A DNA stretch of 64,000 nt from Escarpia spicata. Lineage: Eukaryota; Annelida; Polychaeta; Sabellida; Siboglinidae. Numbering within the stretch: position 1 is the stretch's first letter; each line of letters starts with the position of its first letter. The stretch spans positions 2,725,512 to 2,789,511 of the forward strand of contig OZ023210.1 of NCBI GenBank assembly GCA_963995525.1. The letters run 5' to 3'. The notes beneath the pieces were generated by a model. It had not been told where the DNA came from. It worked only from the letters and a program-made list of their open reading frames with translations, and did no database searches. The position numbers were made by a program, and so were the translations under genes. Positions 34,900 to 47,200 of the stretch are shown piece by piece.

Positions 34900-35615
34900 G
34901 AACATAGCTGCGCAAGTTTTGTGGGTTTTTTTCAAAGAAAGATTTGTGTAGTCTGAACAATGTCCGTATTATTCAAGTAGTTCATGGAACACATGGTTTG
35001 AAATGCATCTTTGCATATACATAATTATATATTTGATCACCGTATAACAGCACCATATAAATGACCATATCTTGATAATAACAATGTAATAATGAATCGA
35101 TGCTTCTGTAGGAACATATTGCTTTAAGAAGTGTTGGTATCAAGAACTTGCAAGGAAACTTCTTTGTTTTCCATTTTACTCCAGCAGAAGACACATCTAA
35201 CCTTTCCATAACATCAGAAATAAATTCCTGTACATATTGTATGCTTGACAATTTCTCGTGCGGCAGTGTAATTGACTACAGCAGTGTATTTTACAATTGT
35301 GGAGTCGCACAATACTGGGCCAAATAGGTGTCCTGTAACTTACGCTATATTTACTCCATAACCAGCTTTTTTGTGGACAGTTCCTATTGATAACAGTTGC
35401 GCTGTATCTTAGGCCCAGGAAGAGAGAAGAAACAAAAAACACATCCTGCCTGTTGATTCTGATGAGGCACTAGCATACATTAGTTAAGCAAATTTTGATT
35501 TCTGAAGGGTTTCACATTCTCATTTTATTTTGGTTAAGACACCATGTAACTTACATCATGAACTTCGACTACGTACACTTGGCACTGCGCCACATAACAG
35601 TGAGTAAAGAAATCA
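34900..35615. other. intergenic sequence after NUBP1, no gene seen
   Basis: AT-rich, with no domain-bearing ORF or repeat structure noticed. Confidence 0.5.
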
Positions 35616-35619
35616 TCTC

Positions 35620-38000
35620 TTATCTTGTTTAATTTTAGGTGTAGATGTATCTTGACTACCATCTAAAAGTTTTACATTTATTTTAAGCATTTTGTTATTG
35701 GTGTTCATGTCCTCCTTTTTAGGCCCAGTATTGGGTTTCACCTTAATTACATTCTTCACTTCACTTTTCCCGTAACCCATAAGGATCGTTGGGGCACCAC
35801 TTCTTAAACAGCTCTCTCCACGTTTTCGTGTTCTCCACAGCCTGATGTTGTCTTCCCACCTCTTTCTCTGACTACCTCTTCTTCTCCCCCCTCTCACGGC
35901 ACTTTGCAAGGCCAGATGATCGTGAGATGTGGCCATACCACTTCAGTTTACGCTTCTTGACTGTTGTAAGGAGGTTTTCGTAAGGTCCGATGGCTTGTTT
36001 GAACTTGTTTCGAACATCTTCGTTAGTAACATGGTCTTTGTATGATATGCGCAAGATCCTCCGAAAGCACCTAATTTCCATGGCTTGTATCCTCTTCTGT
36101 AGATCTGTTGAGAGGGTCCATGTTTCACAAGCATATAGAAAGATGGACATGACAAGGGAGCGCATCAGCCTTATTTTTGAACTGACATTGATGTTAGTCA
36201 TTCCATATGGGTTTCAACATTGTAAGTGCTGATGTTGTCTGCAATCCTGGCAAGTATCTCAGATTTGGAACCCTCGTCTGTGATGATTGATCCCAAATTC
36301 TTGAAGCTTGTTACTGTTTCAAGTCTCTGTCCATTAACTTTGACCTCTGTGTTGATGCCTTGTGTGTTGTTTGTCATCAGTTTGGTCTTTTCGGCGCTGA
36401 TCTCTGCCGTATGCTATAGAGGTTTTGTCCAGGCACTCCACCAAGTTGACTAGTTCTTGTTCTTCTCCTGCTAGGCCGTCGATATCATCAGCGAAGTGAA
36501 GGTTGGTGATTGCCCTGCCTCCAATGCTGATAGTGCCTTGATGGTTTTCCAAGGAATCATTCATGATCCTTTCCAGAAAGATGTTGAAGAGGGTGGATGA
36601 TAGTAGGCATCCTTGTCGAACTCCCACTGTTGTTCGAAACCAGTTTCCTATGTTGCCGTTGAAGATGACTGCACTGATGGCCTTGTCATATAAGTGTTCA
36701 ATTGTTCGGACAAGATTGGAGCCAATGTTATACTTCCTCATGGTCGCCCATAGGGCCGCATGCCATACCCTATCAAAGGCCTTCTTAAAGTATGAAGATG
36801 TTTCTCACAAAGGATGGTAAGGTTGAAGAGCTGTTTACTGGTGCTCTGTCCTGTTTGAAAACCCGCCTGTTCTTCTACGATGATCTTTTCCGCCTGGGGT
36901 TTGAGTCTGTTGAGTAGGATCTTCAGCATGACTTTGCTTGGGTGATTACTAAGGCCGATTGTTCTATAATTTTGGCACAGCTGTAGGTTGCCTTTCTTGG
37001 GAAGCGTGATGATCAGTGACTGGGTCCATGGGGTGGGCCATTCTCCTGTCTGCCATATTTTATTGCATATTGTTGTGAGGGTGGTGATCAAGGCTTCTCC
37101 CTCAGTCTGAACCAGTTCTGCTGGTATGTTGTCAATTCCAGCCGACGTTCCTTTTGTCAGAGATTTCACTGCAGCTTCCACTTCCTCACGAAGAGTGGGG
37201 TAGTCATCCTCTTCGGTGGTCTGTGAACAATTTAGTACTGCTGTGTCGCTGTTGGTCTTGTAGTTGTGCAGTTCTGAGCAGTTTTCTGTCCATCGGTTTA
37301 GAATCTGTTGCTCTTTAAGGCATTTCCCTGATTTGTCTTGTATGGTGGTGGTTATCCCTTTCTTCACTGATGTCAGCTCTTGATAGGCCTTCTTGCTGTT
37401 GTTCTTGCTCAAACTGTTTTCAATTTTGCAACATTGTTCTGCTAACCACTCATCTTTTGCTCTTCTCATATCTTATCTAATCTTCCTGTTGACTTCTCTG
37501 TATTTTGCTGCTCCTTCTGGGTCACATTTTCTCTTCTTCAATTCTCTTCGTTTGTTACAGAGATCAGTGATGTCGGCTGTGACCCACGGTTTCTTTGTCC
37601 GACGATGTTTGCCGAGGATTTCGCTGGCTGCGTCTGTCACTATTTTGTTGAAGGTGTTGGTTAGCAAATTCAGGTCAATGTCTTTGTCATCCAGGATGGT
37701 AAAGGGTCCAAATTTCCCACCTATCATTGCTTTGAATGCTTCTGCTGCATCAGGATCCTTAAGTTTCTCTATGTCAAATTTGATTCTTGTGTGATTTGGC
37801 TTGCTGACCCTCTTCAGGCGAATGTGGAAGGTTGTCATCAACAAGTCATGATCGCTTCCGACATCTGCTCCTGGAAAGCTTCGTGTCCTGGCAATGTTCA
37901 CGTCTGTGCGAAAGCGCCGTTTCACCAAGATGTAGTCGATCCGACTGTGATGTTTTCCGTCTGGTCTATGCCAGGTCGAACTTCTGGATGGTTTTTGAAT
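35620..38000 (-). mobile_element. decayed LINE (AP endonuclease-RT type)
   Basis: Minus-strand pieces lie in order. The end of the endonuclease and linker comes first (37,928-37,473: GADVGSDHDLLMTTFHIRL, KPWVTADITDLCNKRR). The RT start follows (37,469-36,738: TSAGIDNIPAELVQTEG, LPKKGNLQLCQNYRTIGLSN, EEQAGFQTGQST), then RT motifs B/C (36,741-36,334: GVRQGCLLSSTLFNIFLERI, LHFADDIDGLAGEEQEL), then the C-terminal part (36,201-35,620: RLMRSLVMSIFLYACETW, RKLKWYGHISRSSGLA, RKRWEDNIRLW). Multiple frameshifts and stops make it dead. It is 5'-truncated near 38,000 and fills the gap between the two convergent genes. Confidence 0.88.
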
Positions 38001-38172
38001 TACATTAAGTTGTGTAAAAAAATAACAAAACCCAAAGCCTTATTTTACTACAATCAACAGTAGCTTTAAAATAGTTACATTATTGAATGTTGTTTTGCAT
38101 CAATGCAAAATTGTGGTCTCATTCTTATGTTGCATTGATAACCGGGAAATTCAGCACACCTTACAACTGTGC

Positions 38173-38916
38173 CTAGTAATACAGCTGCAGATTGGTACGG
38201 TTGTGAGCAGCTAGGATATCATGCACCGCCTCCTGCACAGCGTGTCGGTAGAAGATCTCGAACGGACGATAGTTGAACGGGAACACATAGAACTCTCGCA
38301 GACTCTCGATGGCGCACGCGAGCTGCACGAGCGTCTCATAGCCGCTGGTGGAGATCATGTCCTCGTCCTCGTGAAGAATGATCACTCTCACGTGCGGTGA
38401 CGTCAACGCCGTCATCACGGCCGCCTTCTCGTGTAGCATCAGCTGCGTTTCTTTCAGATGCAGCTGGCGCAGGACGCACGCCTTCGACACAAGCGCGCTC
38501 AGTTCGTGTCCCAAACCGCGCATGTTGTTGTGCTGGATCGCCAGTTCCGTGATGGTCGCAAGGTGGCGGCACTCGCTCAGATACGTAATGTCGTTGGCGT
38601 CTAGACTGGTATTGTAGAGACTTAGTTTAGAGAGGGGCAGTTTGAGCGCACCGAGCCAGTCCGCGAGGTGTCCGGTGAGGACTATATGACTGAGGTATAT
38701 CTCCTGCAGCCACTCCCAGCCGGCCAGCACGTCGATCGTGCGCGACAGGATGACGGTTGGATCGGGGTCGTTCTCACCCAAACTGTTCATTTTGGGACCG
38801 GATGTGGCGAGAGAAAATACTTCCAGGTGACGCAGTTGTTTGAGGTCGTCGTACAGATCACAGAAGAGAAGTTCGACACTATTACGTTTCCCGAAGATAG
38901 CAAGATTTCGTAAGGC
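38173..38916 (-). CDS. LRRC14-like exon 5 (LRR region, stop)
   Basis: 248 codons including stop, residues 229-475. Acceptor TTTTAATTTTAG. GC-richer than its surroundings, and leucine-rich throughout. Confidence 0.9.
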   Translation of the reverse strand, partial: ALRNLAIFGKRNSVELLFCDLYDDLKQLRHLEVFSLATSGPKMNSLGENDPDPTVILSRTIDVLAGWEWLQEIYLSHIVLTGHLADWLGALKLPLSKLSLYNTSLDANDITYLSECRHLATITELAIQHNNMRGLGHELSALVSKACVLRQLHLKETQLMLHEKAAVMTALTSPHVRVIILHEDEDMISTSGYETLVQLACAIESLREFYVFPFNYRPFEIFYRHAVQEAVHDILAAHNRTNLQLYY

Positions 38917-41900
38917 CTAAAATTAAAAGTGTATTTTAGTTATACATCTAATATAATGTACAAATGGATGATGTTAGACTTTTGTAAATAACCACGAAAA
39001 TGGCCATTCCAGTCGCCAACCTTCTAACATTGACAACGTCTTTAACGCCAAACATAAAGAGAAACAAAACCAAGTTCAATAAATTGTACATAATACACGA
39101 AACGTTAGTGTTGAATTATTATAGTTGTTTCTGAAGAAAACTTCAACGTTAAAAACTTCTCTTGACTTATCTTAAGATCTAACCGTAACAAACGTAAATA
39201 TCCCTGAGCCACAATTATCTGTAGCGATTTTCAAGTATCTGATTATTTTAAAGATTACTACTACCTGTTGATCGACGTTGCTGAGGAGCCACTTGAAGCT
39301 GTGCATCTCGCGCTGGTGATAATTATTCACGTCCAGCTTGCATATCTTGATGTTGAACGGCCCCATGTCCTGCACGGTCAGGCCGAGTATGACGTCATCC
39401 ATGCTGAGCAGTTCCGCGATGTCCACCCGGCAGTCCGTGTACACGTCAATCGGACCTGCAGTTTGCAGCAAATGGTACTCGGAATAGGCATGCTTGGGAT
39501 ACCATTGGTAAATACACACATATACTGAATGCGTGTGGTACAGAGGACTTGAGCGTTCGTCGATGATGGTTCAGTTCGACTAGAGCAACAATGTCAACAG
39601 AAGATTAATTTGTAATACCACGTCATTTTCTAACAAACACATTTCTTGAGCACGACGGCGATGAGACCATCGTTGGAAAACCTTGAAAAATATTTTCTAG
39701 TCGTGAGCACGCTACTCGTCGTGGAGCCTGTCGTGATGTGAACACGACCCTAGTGGTCGCGTAAGTATGCAATTACGCGATGTAATTCCACTAGACTGTT
39801 GCTGATGCATTGTAATTTATTATGCAACGCTTCGCGAAGTCTACGATCGTCGTAAACTTGTGTAGCCGGGGTACTTTACGACGATTCTTGTCGAGCACCG
39901 CACCAGTACAAGTGTCTCCAAAACAAACCCGGGTGCTTGATATATAATGGGTTCTTAGAGAATCTCCAGGAATGTGCGGCGGCACGAATAGCGACATAAA
40001 AATACGGTACACCACCAATATGCTACCGTATATTCTACAGTATTATTCCGTAAAAAATACGGTATACCGTAAATCGTATACTGTTAAATTTACGGTACTC
40101 CGTTGGCATCCGTGCTGCCAATCATTTTACCGTAATTTTTACGGTACATTTCTAAGAGTGTATAGCTTGTTACAGTTAACGTGTTTATTCGCATTGAGCG
40201 TTTGTCGGTTGTTTGATTTCCTATGATACATATCATCACCATATTTACCTTTCGTCTTCAGGTCACATTTGATGGGGCTGTGGTATAACTGGTCCAGCTT
40301 CCACGACAGTATGGACTCGAACGTGGCATCAAAATACTTTTCTGTAAAGAACGGTACACAACATATCAGATAGTTATAAAGATAGACACATGATCTAGTA
40401 AGGTTAAAATGAGTAAGATAAATAAAAATAAATTTAAGAAAAATAAAGATTTTAAATAAACAAAATGTCCCATGTCATTAAACAGTCATTGCATCCATCT
40501 ACACTAGTATTAAAAAGGCCGCACGAAAAAGATGCATTATCCACCGCTTTGAAAGTGACAGGAGTTCAGTTCTTTGACTACAGGAAGCAGAGAAATACAA
40601 ACACATTAGCATCGGTTGTGTGGCCTAGACTGTCACATTGTAATGTTACTGGTTTGCGTGGTTCGCTAAGTATACTGTGGCGTCTAATTAGATGACATCG
40701 ACAACGTCATTTACATTAATTGCTCGGCTCGTATGGCAATCACACTGGAATATGGTCTACCGAGTAATCCACAACAGTTAGTTCTCACACAGTTGCTGAT
40801 GTTGTGTGTCGTAGAATATAAATCGAATATAAAGGCAACTGCTGTTGTAAAATAACGATAACCGCAGTTGGAATTTATGAACATTGATTTCCGCGTCTTG
40901 ATTTCACGAGCGTTGCTTGACTTGTATCAAAAGAGTAGTGTAATTGCATGAATTGCTTGAAAGAAAATGTTATGAATCGACACACATACGGTTCCATAAC
41001 TGAGAGAACTTAGTTAGGAACAAACGTGTAAGACCATGTTGTTTAAGGACGCCAACAACGTATGACTCATGTAAACGTATTTGATAAATCAGACTTACTG
41101 TACGTTTCCCCCACTCTTTCAAGAACAGTATCGGAAAACATTTCGTTTCTCGGCAGTGACAACAGAGGCAGCTGGAAAATAACTGCAAAGGACAAATAAC
41201 GTTAGATTCCGTTGAGCTAATGTTGGTAGAGTTTTCTAGTAAATGTGTGACCGCATTGGACTCTACAGTAACGTCCTATTTCCAGACAGAAAGATAGTCC
41301 TTACTGTATGGTATGATGGATACCATTATAAAGTATATCGTAATAAGCCCTGTGGGTTTTCTTGATAATATTCCGCGTTAAGCTGCATTATTTATGTTCC
41401 TTGTTTCCCGTAATAACTGTGTAGCTTGCGTGTAGCAAAATAAATACAGTTCGTTCGTCCTTTCGTTCATAGAGCATTACTTTAACTAGAGACATAGGTA
41501 TCTAGTGGCAACAATTCCATATCATTCTAACAATCCGGGACGCCCCGTTTTTCACACTTACCTGGGGCAACGATGTCTGAAAAGTCGATTGTTCTTAGGG
41601 TAGAAGACGCATTCAAACTGAGGAAACCCTCGACGATCATTTCCACCAGACTCAGTCGCCCGGCTCCTTCTTCGTGCAACAACTGGTGCGTGTGGATGTC
41701 TCCGCCTGGCGACTGAGACAGGAACTCAGTCATGCGGAACGTGTGCTGCTTCCAGGATGACACGAGCAAGACGAAACTCTCCCGCAGTCGAGGCAGGCGT
41801 CTGTGCATATAGTCCAACATACAGTCGGTATATGTATATATATATATACTACAGAAATACGTCTATGAATGTTCACTTTGCTCACTAGACACTAAACATA

Positions 41901-42278
41901 TGTCAGATATACAAAATATCGGTGTTCTGTAATGTCTCTTTTCCGACAGAATTTCTCACTCACAAGTTAAAGAACTTGCAATAAAAAGATCCCCGCTCCG
42001 GGAGGTTACTTATATTTCACTAGTGCCAACTGGTTACTGCACTGGACGGTAGTTGTAAAGTTGGTAGAAATAAGGCAGTGATACATTAGTATAAACTGAA
42101 GGAAGGTGTGGACTCACTCAGGTGGTGCCGAGATGGCGGCTGTGAAGAGCATGGCATGAAGTCGCGACGGGAGCTGCTCCACCGCTGTCCGCAAGACGGC
42201 CACGTCATCTAAGATCGCCTCCATGCATATCTGTGACAAGGTCCTGGAGCAGAGCCAAGGCTGAGATAGCTTAGTCAT
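38173..42278 (-). CDS. LRRC14/PRAME-family leucine-rich-repeat protein, 5 coding exons
   Basis: Exons, in coding order: 42278-42118, 41800-41562, 40341-40249, 39455-39265 and 38916-38173. All have AG/GT borders and compatible phases, totalling 1,428 nt (475 aa plus stop). The N-terminus shows the family signature ICMEAILDDVAVLRTAVEQL then PSRLHAMLFTAAI (compare the LP-R-L-F-LL-AAF block of LRRC14/PRAME), then STLRTIDFSDI, VDIAELLSMDD, and degenerate LRRs such as LQEIYLSHIVLTG, LSKLSLYNTSLDANDITYLS and LRQLHLKETQL, closing with LREFYVFPFNYRPFEI. Human LRRC14 is about 490 aa. Vertebrate members act as ubiquitin-ligase substrate receptors or in NF-kB control. The role here is unknown. The start is the first ATG of the open stretch. 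An upstream non-coding exon is possible. Confidence 0.85.
39265..39455 (-). CDS. LRRC14-like exon 4
   Basis: 63 codons, GPIDVYTDCRVDIAELLSMD to FKWLLSNVDQQ. Acceptor CTGCAAACTGCAG, donor GTAGTA. It matches the family's VxVRVDL segment before the LRRs. Confidence 0.85.
39948..40162. mobile_element. TACGGTA-rich palindromic MITE-like element
   Basis: The edges are related by inversion (left GTTCTTAGAGAATCT, right in reverse CACTCTTAGAAATG). The interior is filled with ATACGGTATACCGTA and TTTACGGTA palindromes. Non-coding, in intron 3 of the LRR gene. Confidence 0.65.
40249..40341 (-). CDS. LRRC14-like exon 3
   Basis: KYFDATFESILSWKLDQLYH then SPIKCDLKTK. Acceptor TTCTTTACAG, donor GTAAAT. Placement rests on exact phase fit with exons 2 and 4. 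Confidence 0.78.
41562..41800 (-). CDS. LRRC14-like exon 2
   Basis: About 79 codons, RLPRLRESFVLLVSSWKQHT to SSTLRTIDFSDIVAP. Acceptor ACTATATGCACAG, donor GTAAGT. Confidence 0.85.
42118..42278 (-). CDS. LRRC14-like exon 1 (start)
   Basis: ATG at 42,278 gives MTKLSQPWLCSRTLSQICME then AILDDVAVLRTAVEQ. Donor GTGAGT. The frame stays open to about 42,380 without another ATG. Confidence 0.75.
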
Positions 42279-42389
42279 GAAAACAGTCCTTTTGTTTGGA
42301 TTAGCAACGCTAGAGGCTGGACGTTTATCAGGTTTTAAAAGGCGGTTATGGAAATAATTATAGAAATGTGCTGTTTCAGTTTAAAGACT

Positions 42390-43690
42390 GCATGTAGAAC
42401 GACTGGAACGGATGAAGCATTTAGGCGTGTCTATATAGGGGGGTGCTGGTGGGAATTTTGTGTTTCCCCAGACATTTTTGAATGGGCGCACGTGACGCTG
42501 CCACCTAGACCCTTGGAAATGTGCCTCCGTTCAGGTTACAGTAAGCTGACGTTACGACGACGCGGCGGCGAAACATTTTCATCATCTCTCCAAGCCAAAT
42601 CTTCTAATGTCACAGTCGGACCGAGACGATGGAGAAGCTGAAGAATAACGACGGCGCGGCAGCGAAAAATTGTCTACAGTTTTTGGTTCGGCTGCCATTG
42701 GACGATGTTGTGCCTCCCTAGATTAACCTCTCTGGATTGCCCCTGGCAGTTTATAATTATGTTTGCAGTGGGAATACTGTGTTTAATATAATTGTCTGAT
42801 CCGTGGTGGGGCAGTCGATACATCGATGAACTCATAATGAACCTACGACTTCCAGGCCCACTCGCCAACAAGAAATGGTTACTATGGACTATCGTATCGT
42901 CAATATGAATGTAAGCGGGTAAGATACCTGGAGGATTGTTATCACGCGAACTTAAGACCAACTGTTTACTTACATGTTTATGTTCTGTCAACGTTGATGT
43001 TGTGATCCATTGGTCTTACCTTGGCTCTGGTGAAGTTGATCGACTCATGGCTAGCATAGGCACTAGGGTCGTTGAAGTCAAACCTACGTCGCCAACGGAA
43101 ATTTACATTAAAATGTACCATTTCTAAATGTAACCTGTTATCACTCATTACATACACCTTTAATACATTTTTTTCTTCAATTTTGTATATGGTCTGTTGT
43201 ATTATTTGTGTATTTAATACATCATTATTCGTTTGTGTAGTCGCCAGTCACTGTTGTCACATTGACTCAGTAGCGGGGGCCAACTGACTATATAATGTGG
43301 AGATACATGTATCGGTGTACTCGCAGGTAGCAGTCTAGAGTGTAGCGGCTTGGACAATGCGATCACATGGGTCTCTGGGTTTTTTGAAATTCGTTGCATG
43401 CCGGCTATTGGATGTTACCAGATCAAACCGACTGCAAAATAGCCAGATCACAGAGGATACGTTCACACCTGAATCCAGCACAGATGGCGTCAACCACAAA
43501 AGACTCCGGTTTTTGACATGTTTGCCGTGTGCAAAGTGACAAAATTTAGTGTTAGCCAACCCTTCAAGCAAGATTCCACAGGACAGCGCAAAAGGCGAAG
43601 GTGGAATGATCAGATCATATATTTGTTTGAAGTAATTAGAACAGGATGGAGTGGTTTACTGAACATTCTTCAGAATAGTTTTTTTTTCTC
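42390..43690. other. region 5' of the LRR gene, nothing recognised
   Basis: Short ORFs only. A piece near 42,470-42,510 (CCCCAGACATTTTTGAATGG) resembles one near 24,560-24,590 in NUBP1 intron 4, so both may be remnants of one dispersed repeat. Confidence 0.4.
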
Positions 43691-43696
43691 AAATAA

Positions 43697-44620
43697 AAAA
43701 CTTAATAATAAGATAACTTCTATTGAGCCTAAATCCTTGGAAACCAAGCTCAGAGGCGCATCAATACAACAGAATTGGTCAATCTCAAAATCCATAAGCA
43801 GTATTCCCGTTGTCAAGGCGCTGAGGAACTACGGTGGATAAGCAAGGTTGTAAAGATAAGTTTTTAAATGACGACGGAATTTTGTAATATTTTCAACTGA
43901 TCTAACACTAAGAGGAAGCATATTCCAAAGTGTTGGTGCGGCAAAAGAAAAGGCCCTTGTTCCAATGTTAGTGTTGACTCTAGGAACAAAAAGTAGGTCA
44001 GAATTAGATGATCGAAGCTGGGTTGGTTTTCTTACAGGAGTAAGCAGTGAATGCGAATAAGATGGTTGCTTACTGGACAGTGCCTGGTATGTAATGGTAC
44101 AGATCTTAAATATTATACGATATCGTACAGGAAGCCAATGCAAAAACTTCAAAAGTGGTACAGAGCAAGAAAAACGAGGAGGTCTTATAATTACTCTTGC
44201 TAGACAATCTTGGACACGCTGAAGTTTTGTGATATCCTTGCTAGCGATATTACAAAGGAGGGAATTGCAATAGTCAAGTATGCTGCTAACAAGCGCTGTT
44301 GCAATAGTTTTAGCAACAGAAAATGACATATACCGGCGAATACGGTGAAAATCATAAATATGATAAAACAACAGCGACATGTTTGAGATGTGTTGTCGAA
44401 AATTGAAGTTACTATTAAAGATCACGCCTAGATTCCGCACAGAAGTTGCTGGAGTGATATGCTGATTCAAAATACGCGTAGGAAAAAAACATCCAGTTTA
44501 GTACGCTGCATTGGAATACCAATAATGACCAATTCAGTTTTATTTGCATTTAATTTGAACTTGCTTCCAGTGGAAGATATCTTGAAGGCAATCACTAAGT
44601 TAAGGGAGCGATTTGTAAAG
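43697..44620 (-). mobile_element. 5'-truncated CR1 LINE, 3' end (same family as 19.2 kb)
   Basis: 213 open codons (44,470-43,829) encode the post-RT region: TSVRNLGVIF, YMSFSVAKTIATALVSS, LHWLPVRYRIIFKICTITYQ and the same C-terminus LKTYLYNLAYPP. The 3' end AAGATAACTTCTATTGAGCC matches the 19.26-kb copy. The 5' part (to about 44,620) continues out of frame with the FKLNANKTELVII-like region. Confidence 0.9.
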
Positions 44621-44639
44621 GCTTTCGAATAACGTGTCA

Positions 44640-46229
44640 CTTTGACTTTATTTACCAGGTAAAATACGTTTTGGATATGAAAAATTTAAGTTTTTGATTT
44701 GAGGATGGAGTGGTGTCTAGCAGAAGTACAACGAGAGGTCAACGGCAATATAGTTTAGATTTACAGTATACTAAAACGTGTGAACTAAAATATGAGAGGT
44801 GGGTGTGTAACGTCTAACATTGTGCGTTTTATTCAATCCAAATTAAACATTGGTAAATGCAAACAGTTCGTCGTGAATTAAATTGGCCATCCTGTGCCTA
44901 TGTATATTTCCATACATTTACCCTGTATTTTACAGTATTATATTGAGCAATATGGTCTACACATAGCCGTGTATACGCGCATACGAATAACACACAAAAC
45001 GGTACATTTTCACAGTATTTCTATAGAATTTGTTGCTATAGGATTCATTTCACAAAACACCAACACCGGTACCAGACAAATATACAATGATAATTATTTA
45101 AAAACCAACAACACATCAACGGGCTAGCATAACCCCTCACGCCACCCTTCAAAACACACGCTGCATTATCGTGAATGCCTAACAAATAAACAAAGTGACC
45201 TTTGCATAAACCCGGTCTATATCTAATGTAAATGCCTTATCATGGTAAACGTTACATAAGTAATACTGATTATCGTGATATTTACGATTTTACAAGTTAT
45301 GCAGTCAACAGGGTCAGAGAACATCTTGGCACAAATACTTTCAGCATGGAGACTGCCTAAGTTCCACGAAATGAATGCGACGACCAGAAGTATAATCTTG
45401 TTGGGACTATAATGTTATGTAGATATAACGCACACTCGTCAGAATGTTATTTTCAAAACAGTTCATCCTCGCAAAACGTGCCAATTATGCATACATCGGT
45501 TATTTTGTATTTCATCTCAACACCAAGCTTAACCGCTTAGGACCTACATAACCAAAAATGATGCATTTAGACGCTGGTCTTAGGTTACCATCGGCGTATT
45601 TAGGATTCGTGGTGACAGCTGTGCACTGGGCAGGTCGGGAGAGGCGAGTTCGTCACTCCACCTCACCTCCGTTTGCAAACGACACACGTTACGTCCCCGT
45701 GAAAGAACAATGGTACAGCCCTAAATGTTGCATCAAACAAACAACTTGTAGTCGACATACACGAACTGCAATGAGACATGGATCTATAATCTACAGAGGG
45801 TACATGCATGTGCACGTTAAATGTCCAAAGTACAAGCTACATTAGCTTATCTTCAATATGCAATGATTCGTTAGAAAATAACATAAACGTGTAACGTGAT
45901 GCATTTGTGATGCCAAGCTTCATGCAACATAACAACTGTTTGATTTCGTAGTGACGTATCTGATTGGTTCATGCAGCAAGTTGGGAACGTGTAATGCTGC
46001 GATCCAACGGGTTCGTGTTTAGCTTCGTGACCCAAAACGCGACGCAATTTACCAGTGGTGAAGTGGGACTGCCTTTTAACGTTCTAGTTTACCTTTGGTA
46101 AACCCAAGATGATTGAAACGCAGCATCGATAGCGGAGCCTTGTTGTAATAACTTTGGCCACTTTTTGCACCATGCAGTTTTCTTCAGTTGGCTCACAAAC
46201 AGAGCAGTCTGGCGTTGTGTCACCATACG
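44640..46229. other. intergenic, no gene seen
   Basis: Short ORFs without recognisable domains. No tandem repeats or inverted ends noticed. Confidence 0.5.
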
Positions 46230-46595
46230 CTACTTACAACGTTGGTGCATGGCAATCTCTGTGAGCAGGAACGAACGTAGCATTGGATCACCAACGCGCT
46301 CAATGGCCTCCACGGCCCTCTGCCCACCGTCCGTGTAGCGTCTTGCCAGCTCATCGGCGTACTGGATCCAGACGCAGTTCTGACAACCCGTTCCGCAACA
46401 GACACCTGGTGGTTCGAGTGACGTAATCGGTTTCGGTTGTTTTTCCGTCACATTCGCTGTGTCTGACGAGTTGTGGCTTGCCGTGCTGTAGGAGACGCCA
46501 CTTGTCCACGCGTTACGACGCAGGATATAACACGGCAATGGCGGTCGCACGCGCAGTCTGCGCAGGCGCGGCAATGGCGACCGGATACATGTCGT
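46230..46595 (-). CDS. OXLD1: OXLD1-like protein (oxidoreductase-like domain), last exon
   Basis: The C-terminal exon begins after acceptor CTGTCTTTCTTTCTTTAG and ends at TAG (46,230). Its second half matches the oxidoreductase-like N-terminal domain (PF09791): CCGTGCQNCVWIQYADELAR, then DGGQRAVEAIERVGDPMLRS and FLLTEIAMHQRC. Four conserved Cys lie in the CC..GC..C block. Upstream is Arg-rich with few acidic residues (LRRLRVRPPLPCYILRRN), as in a mitochondrial targeting segment. Human OXLD1 is a small mitochondrial protein of unclear enzymatic role. There is no in-frame ATG in this exon (an in-frame TAG sits in the acceptor), so the start must be in an upstream exon I did not find. CpG-rich GCGCAGGCGCGG sits at the exon start. 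Confidence 0.85.
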   Translation of the reverse strand, partial: TTCIRSPLPRLRRLRVRPPLPCYILRRNAWTSGVSYSTASHNSSDTANVTEKQPKPITSLEPPGVCCGTGCQNCVWIQYADELARRYTDGGQRAVEAIERVGDPMLRSFLLTEIAMHQRCK

Positions 46596-47096
46596 CTAAA
46601 GAAAGAAAGACAGCGGATGTTGATTAAATCAAGGACACATAAAACAAAACCGGTGAAATCGTAATGATTATCAAGTAGATTTTTCATTATGGTCTGTTTA
46701 GCCAAGAATGCCAATTCAGATTAGTGAGTGTTTGCAAGTTTTTTAATCACGATTTCCCAGGCTATGTCTTTAATAATAGTCTTATAAATAATAGCCTATA
46801 CAACTCAATTAATAAACATATTAACAGAACATAGAATCTAAAAAAATATTTCCTTAAGTGTACCTAGCAGGTTAAATAAAATACAATTAAAAACAATAAA
46901 ATTAAGTATTTTTTCAAACGTCTTCATTTTTATATAATTGTCATGAAAATGCACAAGAGAACCATCCACGTAGGCGCATTCCGTCATGTAGGCCTGTGTT
47001 AATTGTGGAAGGAGTGTTTTACGCATACACATGCTGGAATCATGCAAATTAGTATACCCTATTCTCAAATCAACCAACGAAGTAAATATACGCAAT

Positions 47097-47200
47097 TAGT
47101 CGACCACACACTATAGGAGTCGACCACACACTGTAGGAGTCGACGACACACTATAGGAGTCGACGACACGCTATAGGAATCAACCACACACTACAGGGCT
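47097..47200. repeat. 21-bp tandem repeat, 5 copies
   Basis: The unit AGTCGACCACACACTATAGG, with CGACGACAC variants. Confidence 0.93.

Noticed and set aside
46448..46714. Cys-rich 88-codon ORF overlapping the OXLD1-like exon
   Set aside because: Same strand, different frame, crossing the clear splice acceptor. The OXLD1 frame carries the conserved domain, so this is a shadow.
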